Shown here: piece after piece, positions 52,714-62,545 of the stretch
Layout: every line of letters starts with the position of its first letter
Numbering within the stretch: position 1 is the first letter of the stretch
From: Mannheimia sp. USDA-ARS-USMARC-1261
GTDB taxonomy: Bacteria; Pseudomonadota; Gammaproteobacteria; Enterobacterales; Pasteurellaceae
Length of the DNA: 64,000 bases
Direction: 5' to 3'
Assembly (NCBI RefSeq): GCF_000521605.1
Contig: NZ_CP006942.1
Coordinates: 992,001 to 1,056,000, forward strand
Notes under the pieces: generated by a model
Databases searched by the model: none
The model's input: the letters and a program-made list of their open reading frames with translations, nothing else
What the model was told of the DNA's origin: nothing
Made by a program: the position numbers and the translations under genes

Positions 52714-53724
52714 TTAAAATAGGATAAATTCTCTCACTTGGAAGCCAACTTCCACCTGTTCGCCAATTTTCAGCTCTTGGGATTGGTAAGTTACAATCTC
52801 AATGCCTTTAATTTCAACTTGATAGCGGTAGTATAAGCCTAAAAACAGTTTGCCTACCACTTTACCTAAGCCTAGCTCATTGGGTTTTAAGATAATCTGC
52901 TCCGGGCGAAGAAGCCAGCGGTAACGCCCTTTCTGAACGTCCATTTCAGGGAAGAGTCGGAACTCACCAATCGGGCTACATAGCACTTTGTCTTCCGTTA
53001 CATTACAGTTAAGATAGTTTGTGCCACCTAAAAAATCCGCTACAAATGGATTAACCGGAGAATGATATAGCTCGTTTGGCTTACCAAATTGAACAATTTT
53101 TCCTTGATCCATCACGGCAATTTTATCGGCAAACGCAAAGGCTTCTTCTTTGCTATGGGTTACAAAAATAGCCGGCACATTTTGGCTTTTTAAGATTTGC
53201 TTGATCTCTTGAATCATCGCATAACGAGTTTGGCTGTCAATATTGGAAAACGGCTCATCTAACAGTAGCAGTTCTGGCTGGCAGGCTAATGCTCTGGCAA
53301 TAGCGACACGTTGTTGTTGTCCGCCCGACAGCTCGTGTGGAAAACGGCTTTCAAAGCCTTGCAAATGCACAACTGAAAGCATTTTTTCGGTAATCGCTTT
53401 TTGTTGAGCTTTTGGCAATTTAGATAAACCAAATTGGATATTGTCAGCCACCGTTAAATGTGGAAAAAGAGCATAATCTTGGAAAATCAGCCCGATTTTA
53501 CGCTCTTCTACCGCTTTGCTTTTTAAGCATTGTCCGGCTAAATGAATATCACCTTGTTCAATTGGCAATAGCCCGGCAATCGCTTTCAGTAAGGTAGTTT
53601 TACCGCAGCCACTTGCACCAAGCAGGCAAATAATTTCATTCTGATTTACCGCGAGATGGAGATTTTGTAAAACCGTTGTGCTGCCAAAATTAAGATTCAG
53701 ATTATTGATAGTTAAAACAGACAT
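52714..53724 (-). CDS. fbpC: Ferric iron ABC transporter, ATP-binding protein FbpC/AfuC
   Basis: The 336-aa ATPase has Walker A LLGASGCGKTT (residues about 34-44), LSGGQQQRVAIARAL, Walker B LLLLDEPFSN and a C-terminal TOBE-like domain (YRWLLRPEQIIL). It powers uptake of periplasmic Fe3+ delivered by FbpA. It is last in the fbpA-fbpB-fbpC operon; the gap to fbpB is 9 bases. Confidence 0.93.
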   Translation of the reverse strand: MSVLTINNLNLNFGSTTVLQNLHLAVNQNEIICLLGASGCGKTTLLKAIAGLLPIEQGDIHLAGQCLKSKAVEERKIGLIFQDYALFPHLTVADNIQFGLSKLPKAQQKAITEKMLSVVHLQGFESRFPHELSGGQQQRVAIARALACQPELLLLDEPFSNIDSQTRYAMIQEIKQILKSQNVPAIFVTHSKEEAFAFADKIAVMDQGKIVQFGKPNELYHSPVNPFVADFLGGTNYLNCNVTEDKVLCSPIGEFRLFPEMDVQKGRYRWLLRPEQIILKPNELGLGKVVGKLFLGLYYRYQVEIKGIEIVTYQSQELKIGEQVEVGFQVREFILF

Positions 53725-53733
53725 AAAATTCCT

Positions 53734-55380
53734 TTATCTTTCCTTTTCAGACTGCGAAATAAGTGATCGAGTAAGCCAAATCACCGGCAATAAACCGACT
53801 AACACCAATACGATGGCAGGCAGAGCAGCACGCTCAAGTTGCTCGTCTGATGTAAAGGTAAACACGTAGGTTGCGAGTGTATCAAAGTTAAACGGGCGGA
53901 GTAGCAGAGAAGCGTTTAGCTCTTTCATACTCTCAATAAAAACCATCAATCCGGCAGTTAGAATGCCTTTATAAATCAATGGGATATGGATTTTTGCTAA
54001 CATTGTGATGCCGTTTTTACCAAGCGTTTGGCTTGCCATATCCAATGAAGGTGAAATTTTATTGAGCGAAGTTTCAAGACTTCCGATTGCCATTGCTAAA
54101 AATCGGATGGTATATGCTAATACCAATGCAAAGAGTGAGCCTGAAAAAATCAATCCAACAGGTGATAATTCAAGGCTTTTTAGCCAAGCGTGGAGTTGAT
54201 GATCGGCAAATGTTAAAGGTGAAAGTAAACCGATCGCTAATACTGTTCCCGGAACAGCATAGCCAAGAGAGGCTAATTGTAACGACAAGCGGTCATTTTT
54301 AACTAAAATTTTGCGGGTATTCAAACGTTTAGAAAAATGCAGAAGTAGGGCAATTAGAACCGTTATGACTGAGGCGATAATCGACACTTTTAAGCTATTA
54401 AGCGAAAATTGGACAAAGTCTAAATTCCACGCTTGCTCGAAATAGTCGTATGCCCAATAGAGCAATCTGCCAAACGGAATGAAAAAAGCTAACGCCAATA
54501 AGCCCCAGCACCAAGCAAGGGCTAATGCTAATTTCCAACCGGTTAAAGATTTAAAGGCTGATTTCTTTTCATAGCCACGTTGATAGCTTTTTTGTTTGCG
54601 GCGGCTGTATTGTTCCAAAGTCAAAAATAGGAAAATCATCAGCAGCATAAAGACCGCAATTTGGCTGGCTGTGCCGAGATCGTGATAGCCTAGCCACGAG
54701 TCATAAATTGCCGTAGTAAGCGTTGGTACGGCAAAATAGGCAACGGTGCCAAAATCGCCTAAGGTTTCCATTGCGACTAATGCCATACCAACTGCAATAG
54801 AAGGGCGAATTAATGGTAATGTAATACGGCGAAAAAGTTTAGCAGGAGATGCTCCGAGCATTTTTGCACTATGCGTTAGGTTTTCAGACTGTTCTAATAA
54901 TGCCACTCGCACTAATAAAAAAATGTATGGATACAGCACTAATGCAAGTACAAAGCAAGCACCGTACAATGTTCGAATTTGGGGAAACCAATAATCTTGA
55001 GGGCTGGTCCAGCCAAAAATACTACGTAACCAGCCTTGAAAAGCCCCCGAGTAATCTAGTAAATCAGTATATAAATAGGCGATTAAATAAGCAGGCATTG
55101 CAAGAGGCAAACAGAGTAGCCATTGCAAGGTTCTTTGTCCCCAAAAGCGATAGTTAGCCACAATCCAAGCGGTAGGCAGAGCAAAGATCAAAGCGAGAAA
55201 TACCGTTCCTAACACTAATAATGTTGAATTTTTCAGATAGATTGGCAACATTGTTTGCCAAAGATGGGAAAGGTTTTCACTGTCTCCTTGCAATGCGTGA
55301 TAACCAATGGCAAGGAGTGGAAGTAAAACAATAAAAGTGGTTAGAGTTGCAATGCTTTTCCAGCAAAATTGTGATCGCAT
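53734..55380 (-). CDS. fbpB: Ferric iron ABC transporter permease FbpB/AfuB
   Basis: The 548-aa protein has two fused permease halves with about twelve helices. Each half bears an EAA-type loop (AKMLGASPAKLFRRITLPLIRP near 185-206; ASQTLGKNGITMLAKIHIPLI near 440-460). This double-length form is typical of FbpB. An exact uptake core lies inside it (54285-54293). Confidence 0.93.
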   Translation of the reverse strand: MRSQFCWKSIATLTTFIVLLPLLAIGYHALQGDSENLSHLWQTMLPIYLKNSTLLVLGTVFLALIFALPTAWIVANYRFWGQRTLQWLLCLPLAMPAYLIAYLYTDLLDYSGAFQGWLRSIFGWTSPQDYWFPQIRTLYGACFVLALVLYPYIFLLVRVALLEQSENLTHSAKMLGASPAKLFRRITLPLIRPSIAVGMALVAMETLGDFGTVAYFAVPTLTTAIYDSWLGYHDLGTASQIAVFMLLMIFLFLTLEQYSRRKQKSYQRGYEKKSAFKSLTGWKLALALAWCWGLLALAFFIPFGRLLYWAYDYFEQAWNLDFVQFSLNSLKVSIIASVITVLIALLLHFSKRLNTRKILVKNDRLSLQLASLGYAVPGTVLAIGLLSPLTFADHQLHAWLKSLELSPVGLIFSGSLFALVLAYTIRFLAMAIGSLETSLNKISPSLDMASQTLGKNGITMLAKIHIPLIYKGILTAGLMVFIESMKELNASLLLRPFNFDTLATYVFTFTSDEQLERAALPAIVLVLVGLLPVIWLTRSLISQSEKER

Positions 55381-55411
55381 TTTTCTTTAAGCCTGTTATT
55401 CCATAAAAAAT

Positions 55412-55436
55412 AAAAGGACGCAAAATGCGTCCTTTT
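55412..55436 (-). terminator. Attenuating terminator between fbpA and fbpB
   Basis: AAAAGGACGCA and TGCGTCCTTTT pair around three bases; on the minus strand TTTTATTTTTT follows. It should lower fbpBC expression relative to fbpA, as is usual for binding-protein operons. Confidence 0.8.
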
Positions 55437-55501
55437 GCAAGCGGTCGTATTTTAGCAAAATTTTGCAAATTTTTGTGGAAAAATGACCGCTTGTTGGTTG
55501 A

Positions 55502-56530
55502 TTATTTTTTCTCAGAGAAATCGTCAAATTTCACTTCATCAACCAATTTTAATGCTGCTTCATAGTGTTTTGCGATATTTTCCAGCTTGATTTTATCCGC
55601 TGTGAATGTACCCCAACCTTTTACGATTGCAGATGGCTCAATGCCTTCTTTTACCGGATATTCGTGGTTAAGCTCAGCATATAAACCTTGTGCTTTTTCA
55701 CCACTGAGGTATTCGATTAATTTCACCGCATTTGCTTTGTTCGGCGAGTGTTTCGCAATTACTACGCCGCTGATGTTTTTGTGTGTGCCGTACTCGCCGC
55801 TAGGGAAGTTAATTACCGCCGCTTCAGCCCACGATTTTTGTTTTTCATCATCTAACATTTTACCGTAGTAATAGCTGTTACCGATAGAGTAATCACAGAT
55901 CCCTTCTTTGATTGCTTTTACTTGATCACGGTCGCCACCTTGTGGTTTTTGTGCAAGATTTGCTTTTAAGCCTTCTAAGAATGCTTTTGTTTTCTCAATG
56001 CCGTAATGTTCAATCATCGCCGCAAAGAGTGATACATTGTAAGAGTTTTTACCTGAACGAACGCAAACTTTGCCTTTATACTCAGGTTTTGCTAAATCTA
56101 AGTAATCAAAACCGGCAGGTAATTTACCTACACGATCTTTTGAGGTGTAAATTACGCGAGCACGTGTAGTTAAACCGAACCATTGGTCGTTAGAATCACG
56201 GAATTGTTCAGGAATGTTTTTCTCTAATACTTCAGAGTCAATTTTTTGAGCAAGACCCGCATTCACAATTTCCATTACACGAGCGATATCCACTGTTAAA
56301 AGTACATCAGCCGGGCTTAATTCGCCTTCTTGTTTCACACGATCAACTAAACCTTTATCAGCAAAAATAACATTTACTTTGATTCCGGTGTCTTTTTCAA
56401 AGTTTTTCAGCATCGGCTCAATTAAGTAAGGCTGGCGGTAAGAATAAACATTCACTTCATTAGCAGCAAGTGCTGAGGTTGAAGCAAAGGTTGCAGCAGC
56501 AACAGCAAGTGCAGAAAGCGTTTTTTTCAT
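55502..56530 (-). CDS. fbpA: Periplasmic ferric iron-binding protein FbpA/AfuA
   Basis: A signal peptide ends at SALA. The 342-aa protein shows the transferrin-like binding-protein pattern: NEVNVYSYRQPYLIEPMLKNFE at the start, LTTRARVIYTSKDRV, and the iron-ligand tyrosines in SIGNSYYYGKML (residues about 218-222). It captures Fe3+ released from transferrin or other host sources. The upstream gap has a weak Fur-like ATAATGAGAA (about 56605), suggesting iron regulation. Confidence 0.93.
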   Translation of the reverse strand: MKKTLSALAVAAATFASTSALAANEVNVYSYRQPYLIEPMLKNFEKDTGIKVNVIFADKGLVDRVKQEGELSPADVLLTVDIARVMEIVNAGLAQKIDSEVLEKNIPEQFRDSNDQWFGLTTRARVIYTSKDRVGKLPAGFDYLDLAKPEYKGKVCVRSGKNSYNVSLFAAMIEHYGIEKTKAFLEGLKANLAQKPQGGDRDQVKAIKEGICDYSIGNSYYYGKMLDDEKQKSWAEAAVINFPSGEYGTHKNISGVVIAKHSPNKANAVKLIEYLSGEKAQGLYAELNHEYPVKEGIEPSAIVKGWGTFTADKIKLENIAKHYEAALKLVDEVKFDDFSEKK

Positions 56531-56785
56531 TGATAGTCTCCTTTGTTTGATTGACTTTGTATAGCAATTTCGGCAATTCTAAATGCACTTATTTCTTTAG
56601 TCAATAATGAGAACGGTTTTTGTTTATTTAGAGCAATTAATTTTGAAACATGAATAAAGTGATTGGCAAATTGTTTGTTTTTTGGCATAATACTCGCCGT
56701 TTTTTGTCTTTACTGATTGAGTAAGAGAAAAAACATAACCATTTATTTTTTAACACTAAAACACACACATATCACAAGCTAGAAA

Positions 56786-56870
56786 TTGGGGTGTCTATTT
56801 AATTAGATTGATTTTCTAGGATATGTGGAGGCTAAACCCCGTTTTGCCGTTCATAAGTGGCAAAACAAAC
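56786..56870 (+). promoter_or_regulatory. Structured rpsB leader (probable S2-responsive RNA)
   Basis: GTTTTGCC (56841-56848) pairs exactly with GGCAAAAC (56859-56866), and GGGG near 56788 can pair with CCCC at 56837-56840, enclosing GTGGAGGCTAAA. The rpsB-tsf operon of gammaproteobacteria is known to be repressed by S2 through its leader. The rest of the 360-base gap 56531-56890 holds AT-rich divergent promoter sequence. Confidence 0.65.
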
Positions 56871-56890
56871 AACTTTGAAGGAAAATTCTT

Positions 56891-57604
56891 ATGGCACAAG
56901 TTTCTATGCGCGATATGCTTAACGCAGGCGTTCACTACGGTCACCAAACTCGTTACTGGAACCCAAAAATGAAACCATTCATTTTCGGTGCTCGTAATGG
57001 TGTTCACGTTATCAACTTAGAAAAAACATTACCTTTATTCAACGAGGCATTAGCAGAATTAACTCGCATTGCTTCTAACAACGGTAAAGTGTTATTCGTT
57101 GGTACAAAACGTGCAGCGTCAGAAGCAGTTAAAGCAGCAGCAGTAGATAGCCAACAATTTTACGTAAATCACCGTTGGTTAGGTGGTATGTTGACTAACT
57201 GGAAAACAGTTCGTCAATCAATCAAACGTTTAAAAGATTTAGAAACTCAAACTCAAGACGGTACTTTTGACAAAATCACTAAAAAAGAAGCGTTAATGCG
57301 TACTCGTGAGTTAGAGAAATTAGAGTTAAGCTTAGGCGGTATCAAAGATATGAACGGTTTACCGGATGCAATTTTTGTAATTGGTGCTGATCACGAACAT
57401 ATCGCAATCAAAGAAGCAAACAACTTAGGTATTCCTGTATTTGCTATCGTTGATACTAACTCAACTCCAGATGGCGTTAATTACATCATCCCTGGTAACG
57501 ATGACGCAACACGTGCAATCCAACTTTACTTAGATTCAGCAGTAGCTGCAATCAAAGAAGGTCGTGGCGTTGAAGTTGTTGCAGCTGAAGAAGCAGCAGA
57601 ATAA
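56891..57604 (+). CDS. rpsB: 30S ribosomal protein S2
   Basis: This 237-aa protein starts [20 protein letters not shown] and has [31 protein letters not shown] and [20 protein letters not shown], all universal in S2. Codon use is highly biased, as expected for high expression. GAAGGAAA upstream is the SD. It is followed by tsf. Confidence 0.98.
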   Translation: MAQVSMRDMLNAGVHYGHQTRYWNPKMKPFIFGARNGVHVINLEKTLPLFNEALAELTRIASNNGKVLFVGTKRAASEAVKAAAVDSQQFYVNHRWLGGMLTNWKTVRQSIKRLKDLETQTQDGTFDKITKKEALMRTRELEKLELSLGGIKDMNGLPDAIFVIGADHEHIAIKEANNLGIPVFAIVDTNSTPDGVNYIIPGNDDATRAIQLYLDSAVAAIKEGRGVEVVAAEEAAE

Positions 57605-57612
57605 TTCAGTTT

Positions 57613-57637
57613 GTAGGGGCAGGTTTTACCTGCCCTA
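57613..57637. repeat. GTAGGGGC palindrome, copy 3
   Basis: GTAGGGGCAGGT pairs with ACCTGCCCTA; the inner stem differs from copies 1 and 2 but remains paired. It lies between rpsB and tsf, with a related GGCAGG/CCTGTC just after it. Confidence 0.7.
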
Positions 57638-57700
57638 AACGATAAAATCTCTAGGCAGGTAAATCCTGTCTTTCCCGTATCAAATCAAGAGGAATTAAAA

Positions 57701-58552
57701 ATGGCTGAAATTACAGCATCATTAGTTAAAGAGCTTCGTGAACGTACCGGTGCAGGTATGATGGAATGTAAAAAAGCATTACAAGAAGCAAACGGCGATA
57801 TCGAATTAGCGATTGACAATATGCGTAAATCTGGTCAAGCGAAAGCGGCTAAAAAAGCAGGTAATATCGCAGCTGAAGGTGTAATCTTAGCTCGCGTAGC
57901 TAACGGTTTCGGCGTATTAGTTGAAATGAACTGCCAAACTGACTTCGTAGCAAAAGACGCAGGTTTCTTAGGTTTAGCAAACGAAGTTGCAGATTTCGCA
58001 GCGGCAAACAAAGATATCTCTATCGAAGCATTAGCAGCACAATTTGAAGAAAAACGTGTTGCATTAGTGGCTAAGATTGGTGAAAATATGAACATTCGTC
58101 GTGTTAAATTCTTAGAAGGTAACGTAATTGCACAATACTTACACGGTGCAAAAATCGGTGTATTAGTTGCAGGTGAAGGTTCTGAAGAAGAACTACGCAA
58201 AGTAGCAATGCACGTTGCTGCAAGCAAACCTGAATTCGTAAACCCGGAAGATGTGTCTGCTGATGTAGTCGCTAAAGAGCGTGAAATCCAAATCGAAATC
58301 GCGATGAACTCAGGTAAACCAAAAGAAATCGCTGAGAAAATGGTTGAAGGCCGTATGGCTAAATTCACCGGTGAAGTATCATTAACCGGTCAGCCGTTCG
58401 TAATGGATCCATCACAAACTGTGGGTCAATACTTAAAATCAGTAGGTACTTCAGTTGCTAACTTCATCCGTTTAGAAGTGGGCGAAGGTATCGAGAAAGT
58501 TGAAGAAGATTTCGCAGCAGAAGTTGCTAAAATCACTGGCGGTAACGCTTAA
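57701..58552 (+). CDS. tsf: Elongation factor Ts
   Basis: The 283-aa protein has the N-terminal [22 protein letters not shown] signature and CQTDFVAKD of the core domain. It exchanges GDP for GTP on EF-Tu. SD: AGAGGAATT. A strong terminator follows. Confidence 0.98.
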   Translation: MAEITASLVKELRERTGAGMMECKKALQEANGDIELAIDNMRKSGQAKAAKKAGNIAAEGVILARVANGFGVLVEMNCQTDFVAKDAGFLGLANEVADFAAANKDISIEALAAQFEEKRVALVAKIGENMNIRRVKFLEGNVIAQYLHGAKIGVLVAGEGSEEELRKVAMHVAASKPEFVNPEDVSADVVAKEREIQIEIAMNSGKPKEIAEKMVEGRMAKFTGEVSLTGQPFVMDPSQTVGQYLKSVGTSVANFIRLEVGEGIEKVEEDFAAEVAKITGGNA

Positions 58553-58571
58553 TTCAGTCTTTGAGTTGATG

Positions 58572-58599
58572 AAAAAAGCAGGCTTTTGCCTGCTTTTTT
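58572..58599 (+). terminator. Terminator of rpsB-tsf
   Basis: AAAAAAGCAGGC (58572-58583) pairs with GCCTGCTTTTTT (58588-58599) around TTTT: a classic intrinsic terminator. Confidence 0.92.
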
Positions 58600-58638
58600 G
58601 TTGTCTAATGATTGTGTGGACTTGCCCTTGTTAATAAT

Positions 58639-58664
58639 AGGGCAAATTGCAATTTGCCCCTACA
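58639..58664. repeat. GTAGGGGC palindrome, copy 4 (inverted)
   Basis: AGGGCAAATT pairs with AATTTGCCCC; the end reads CCCCTAC. It sits before the end of the phosphoethanolamine transferase gene. Confidence 0.7.
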
Positions 58665-58671
58665 AGTAGAA

Positions 58672-60213
58672 TTAATGTGATGGAATAACAACAGCCGGAT
58701 CTTCTACAGTGGATTGGGTTTCAATGATTTTTTTCAGCCCGTAATCGCTTTTATCAGTTTTATTATTAAAGAGATCAAGCTCTTTATCTAACAACGCATT
58801 TTCAATGCCAATCCAATTTGCAATCCCATTGGTAAAATTCAGCCCTGATTTAAATGTCTTATAAATATTACGTTGAGTATCATCACTTGAAATTTTGAAC
58901 AATGGAATGTCGTAGTGTAATTTACTTCTATCTTTACCATTTTGAATGACAATATTATCTTTAGACATTTCGTGAGATAAGCCGTGATCAGATAAATAGA
59001 TCATCGAAAATGAACGCTGAGTTTCGGTTTGGTTTTTCACTAACATCTCATATACCCGTTTTAGCAATTCATCGGTTTTCTTAATGGAAGATACATAGCA
59101 ATTCACGTTAAAGTAGCGTTTCGGTAATTTATTATCGTCAAACATTTTCGGATAATCGGTTAAGCGGTCGCAAGTAATCGGGTGTGAGCCGTATAAATGC
59201 AAGAAAATAAAGCGTTTACCGCTTGCAGGTTCAGTAATCACTTTGCTGAAGTGTGGCAGTAATTCAAAATCGCTCACATTGGTATTGAGTGAATCGCCTG
59301 CTTTGGTAAAGATTTTAACATCACTTTTATTGCCGATAGAGGAAATAGGTGTATCGTAATTCCCCAAATAGCCCTGATTGGAAATCCAATAGGTTTTTAC
59401 CCCTGCAGACTTAATTAAATCAATCAAGGTTAAGGCATAGTTAGCCTCCCATTTTTCAGTATCAGGCTTGGTCAGCATTAAACGCAGTGAGGCAATCGTA
59501 TTTGTACCACCAGAGGTTAAACCATCAACAAGCGTACCATTTGCCGAGCTCATAAAAGGCGTGTTAGGAATAGGGTAGCCGTAGGCGTGGTGATAATCCT
59601 TCCTTGCACTTTCGCCCATAATCAGCACGTAATCATCATATTTTGCGTTGTCGCCAAGCTTCGATTCTCCCCATTGGGATTCTAAGGTTAAATTATTTAA
59701 TTTCTCCAATTCTTTCGCGACTTTTGTTCCTGAACTATAAAATTCTTGGAAAAACTTGAATGGAGCAAGTTGAGCTAACATTAAAAGAGAAGCGGCTATG
59801 ACAAAAGTTTTATTTCTCAAAAAGTGGATTTGATAAGCATTGGTAATTTTTTTGAAAAAAATGACCGCTAGTACAATCACTATACCGGCTAAAATATGCA
59901 AAATAGGGAGCTGAGCCAGAAACTCTTTGCTCTCCATCATATCAGTTGCGAATACGGAAGCGATATATTCATAGGTTGGCTTACCAAAATTAAGCCCAAT
60001 GGGCGTATAAAAGGCATAAGCAATACTAATTGGCAACAGTAACGCATAGTAAGTCCATTTAGAACTGGCTAAGATAATAATCAGAAATACCCCAAATAGT
60101 ATTTCAAAGATAGTGGGAGTCGGAAAAAAGCCTGAGCCAATCAGCATCAAATAACTTGCAAGAACAGCCAGTGAAAGTGCAATAAATAATGCTAAAAATT
60201 TGTTTTTTCTCAT
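58672..60213 (-). CDS. Phosphoethanolamine transferase (EptA/CptA-type sulfatase-fold)
   Basis: Five N-terminal membrane helices (residues to about 165) are followed by a periplasmic sulfatase-fold domain: IMGESARKDYHHAYGYP, the probable nucleophile Thr in SGGTNTIASLRLML, FLHLYGSHPITC and YLSDHGLS. It transfers phosphoethanolamine to lipid A or LPS core. The gene lies on the opposite strand between tsf and pyrH, which are adjacent in E. coli. Confidence 0.9.
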   Translation of the reverse strand: MRKNKFLALFIALSLAVLASYLMLIGSGFFPTPTIFEILFGVFLIIILASSKWTYYALLLPISIAYAFYTPIGLNFGKPTYEYIASVFATDMMESKEFLAQLPILHILAGIVIVLAVIFFKKITNAYQIHFLRNKTFVIAASLLMLAQLAPFKFFQEFYSSGTKVAKELEKLNNLTLESQWGESKLGDNAKYDDYVLIMGESARKDYHHAYGYPIPNTPFMSSANGTLVDGLTSGGTNTIASLRLMLTKPDTEKWEANYALTLIDLIKSAGVKTYWISNQGYLGNYDTPISSIGNKSDVKIFTKAGDSLNTNVSDFELLPHFSKVITEPASGKRFIFLHLYGSHPITCDRLTDYPKMFDDNKLPKRYFNVNCYVSSIKKTDELLKRVYEMLVKNQTETQRSFSMIYLSDHGLSHEMSKDNIVIQNGKDRSKLHYDIPLFKISSDDTQRNIYKTFKSGLNFTNGIANWIGIENALLDKELDLFNNKTDKSDYGLKKIIETQSTVEDPAVVIPSH

Positions 60214-60305
60214 TGTTGTTAAAATTTTTCGGTTTATCGTTGAAGTGGATTGTTCTATAATAACGTAATTTTGTGTTTAGTCCATACAGTTAAGAGGCAA
60301 ATAAA

Positions 60306-61019
60306 ATGAGCAAACCTATTTACAAGCGAATCCTTCTCAAATTAAGTGGTGAAGCCTTACAAGGCAACGAGGGCTTTGGTATCGATCCGTCTATTTTAGA
60401 TCGTATGGCACTAGAAATTAAAGAGTTGCTTGAAGAAGGCGTTGAAGTTGGCGTTGTACTTGGTGGCGGTAACCTATTCCGTGGAGCAAAATTAGCTAAA
60501 GCTGGAATGAACCGTGTGGTGGGCGACCATATGGGGATGCTTGCAACCGTGATGAACGGCTTAGCGATGCGTGATGCTCTACACCGTGCCGAAGTGAATG
60601 CAAAATTAATGTCTGCATTCCAATTAAACGGGATTTGTGATACTTACAATTGGTCTGAGGCCATCAAAATGTTACGTGAAAAACGTGTAGTAATCTTCTC
60701 AGCCGGTACAGGCAGCCCGTTCTTCACCACCGATTCTGCCGCTTGCTTACGTGGTATTGAAATTGAAGCTGATGTTGTATTAAAAGCAACAAAAGTAGAT
60801 GGTGTTTACGATAAAGACCCGGCAAAATTCGCAGATGCTAAACTTTTCAATCAATTAACCTATGCTGAAGTAATCGATCAAGAATTACAAGTAATGGATT
60901 TAGCTGCATTTACCCTTGCACGCGATCACGGAATGCCGATTCGTGTATTTAATATGGGTAAACCAGGTGCATTACGCAAAGTGGTATTTGGCACAGAAGA
61001 AGGCACAACTATTTCTTAA
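60306..61019 (+). CDS. pyrH: UMP kinase
   Basis: The 237-aa enzyme has the amino acid kinase fold: [56 protein letters not shown] and the C-terminal [11 protein letters not shown]. It phosphorylates UMP for pyrimidine nucleotide supply. It is 49 bases upstream of frr. Confidence 0.98.
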   Translation: MSKPIYKRILLKLSGEALQGNEGFGIDPSILDRMALEIKELLEEGVEVGVVLGGGNLFRGAKLAKAGMNRVVGDHMGMLATVMNGLAMRDALHRAEVNAKLMSAFQLNGICDTYNWSEAIKMLREKRVVIFSAGTGSPFFTTDSAACLRGIEIEADVVLKATKVDGVYDKDPAKFADAKLFNQLTYAEVIDQELQVMDLAAFTLARDHGMPIRVFNMGKPGALRKVVFGTEEGTTIS

Positions 61020-61068
61020 TAACTTTCTCTATTTTTAACTCTGTTTTAAGTAAAAGGATAAACAATCA

Positions 61069-61626
61069 ATGATTAATGAAATCAAAAAAGATACACAAGA
61101 TCGTATGGAAAAAAGCCTTGAGGCTTTAAAAGGTCATATTGCAAAAATTCGTACCGGTCGTGCTCAACCTTCTTTATTAGACGGTATTCAAGTTGAATAC
61201 TACGGTTCTGCAACACCTCTACGCCAAGTAGCTAACGTAGTAGCAGAAGATGCTCGCACATTAGCGGTAAACGTATTTGATAAATCATTAATTTCTGCGG
61301 TAGAAAAAGCGATTTTAACCTCAGATTTAGGCTTAAACCCATCATCAGCCGGCACAACAATTCGCGTTCCTCTTCCACCATTAACAGAAGAACGTCGCCG
61401 TGATTTAATTAAAATCGTGAAATCTGAAGGCGAGCAAGGCAAAGTTGCTATTCGCAACGTACGCCGTGATGCAAACGACCAAATCAAAGCGTTGTTAAAA
61501 GATAAAGAAATCAGCGAAAACGAACAACACAAAGCTGAAGAAGATATTCAAAAAATCACTGATACTTTCATCAAAAAAGTAGATGAAGTGTTAGCTGCAA
61601 AAGAAAAAGAATTATTAGATTTCTAA
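61069..61626 (+). CDS. frr: Ribosome recycling factor
   Basis: The 185-aa protein has [21 protein letters not shown] and [21 protein letters not shown], with a long C-terminal helix, as in all RRFs. It splits post-termination ribosomes with EF-G. A convergent terminator follows. Confidence 0.98.
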   Translation: MINEIKKDTQDRMEKSLEALKGHIAKIRTGRAQPSLLDGIQVEYYGSATPLRQVANVVAEDARTLAVNVFDKSLISAVEKAILTSDLGLNPSSAGTTIRVPLPPLTEERRRDLIKIVKSEGEQGKVAIRNVRRDANDQIKALLKDKEISENEQHKAEEDIQKITDTFIKKVDEVLAAKEKELLDF

Positions 61627-61644
61627 TTTGCAAAACATCCTCAA

Positions 61645-61680
61645 AAAATAACCGCTTGTATCACTACAAGCGGTTATTTT
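61645..61680. terminator. Bidirectional terminator from inverted uptake signals (frr/gpmA)
   Basis: AAAATAACCGCTTGTA (61645-61660) pairs perfectly with TACAAGCGGTTATTTT (61665-61680). It serves both convergent genes. Confidence 0.9.
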
Positions 61681-61698
61681 TCATCAAAACTTTACAAA

Positions 61699-62382
61699 TT
61701 ATAAGTAACGTTTGCTGATCACTTTTAAGTTGTCGTCTAATTCGTACACTAACGGCTGACCGGTTGGGATTTCTAAATCCATAATGTCTGCATCAGAAAT
61801 GCCTTCGATATGTTTCGCTAACGCACGAAGAGAGTTTCCGTGTGCAGTAACTAATACGGTTTTACCTGAAATTAACGCCGGAGCAATTTGGTCTTCCCAG
61901 AATGGTAATACACGCTCAAGGGTAATTTTTAGGTTTTCTGCGTTTGGAATTAAATCTTTCGGTAAGTTTGCATAACGGCGGTCGTTATGAGCAGAATTTG
62001 GATCTTGTGGGTCTAAATCCGGAGGAGAAATATCATAAGAACGACGCCAGATATGAACTTGCTCATCACCGTATTTTTCCGCAGTTTCTTTTTTATCTAA
62101 ACCTTGTAACGCACCATAATGACGTTCGTTTAAACGCCAGTTTTTGATTTGTGGAACCCATAATTGGTTAGATTCTTCTAACACGATATTACAGGTTTTG
62201 ATTGCACGAGTTAATACAGAGGTAAAGGCAATATCAAACTCAAAGCCTGCATCTTTTAATTTTTGACCTGCAGATTTTGCTTCTTCAATGCCGCGTTCTG
62301 TTAAATTTACATCACGCCAGCCTGTAAATAAATTTTTTGCATTCCATTCACTAAAGCCGTGACGGATAAAGACTAATTTCAT
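61699..62382 (-). CDS. gpmA: 2,3-bisphosphoglycerate-dependent phosphoglycerate mutase
   Basis: The start at 62382 follows AAGGAGT and gives the usual [14 protein letters not shown]; an upstream extension is non-homologous. The 227-aa enzyme has the RHG phosphohistidine motif, [12 protein letters not shown] and [11 protein letters not shown]. It interconverts 3- and 2-phosphoglycerate in glycolysis. Confidence 0.97.
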   Translation of the reverse strand: MKLVFIRHGFSEWNAKNLFTGWRDVNLTERGIEEAKSAGQKLKDAGFEFDIAFTSVLTRAIKTCNIVLEESNQLWVPQIKNWRLNERHYGALQGLDKKETAEKYGDEQVHIWRRSYDISPPDLDPQDPNSAHNDRRYANLPKDLIPNAENLKITLERVLPFWEDQIAPALISGKTVLVTAHGNSLRALAKHIEGISDADIMDLEIPTGQPLVYELDDNLKVISKRYL

Positions 62383-62545
62383 AATGACTCCTTGTTTTGA
62401 GTTAAATAATGGATTTGAAACTGCGGTATTTATAACAAAATTCTTGCCGTTTTTAAATAGATAGTTAAATTCTTTCACTAAAAAGCTGATCTTGAGCAAA
62501 TAACCGATTAGAATATAGGCTTAATGATGTTTTTGTAGAAAAGGT

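Noticed and set aside
57835-58368. Minus-strand 177-aa frame inside tsf
   Set aside because: It results from the biased codon use of tsf and has no gene features.
62383-62499. N-terminal extension of gpmA
   Set aside because: GpmA starts at MKLVFIRHG with a strong SD; the extension is non-homologous.
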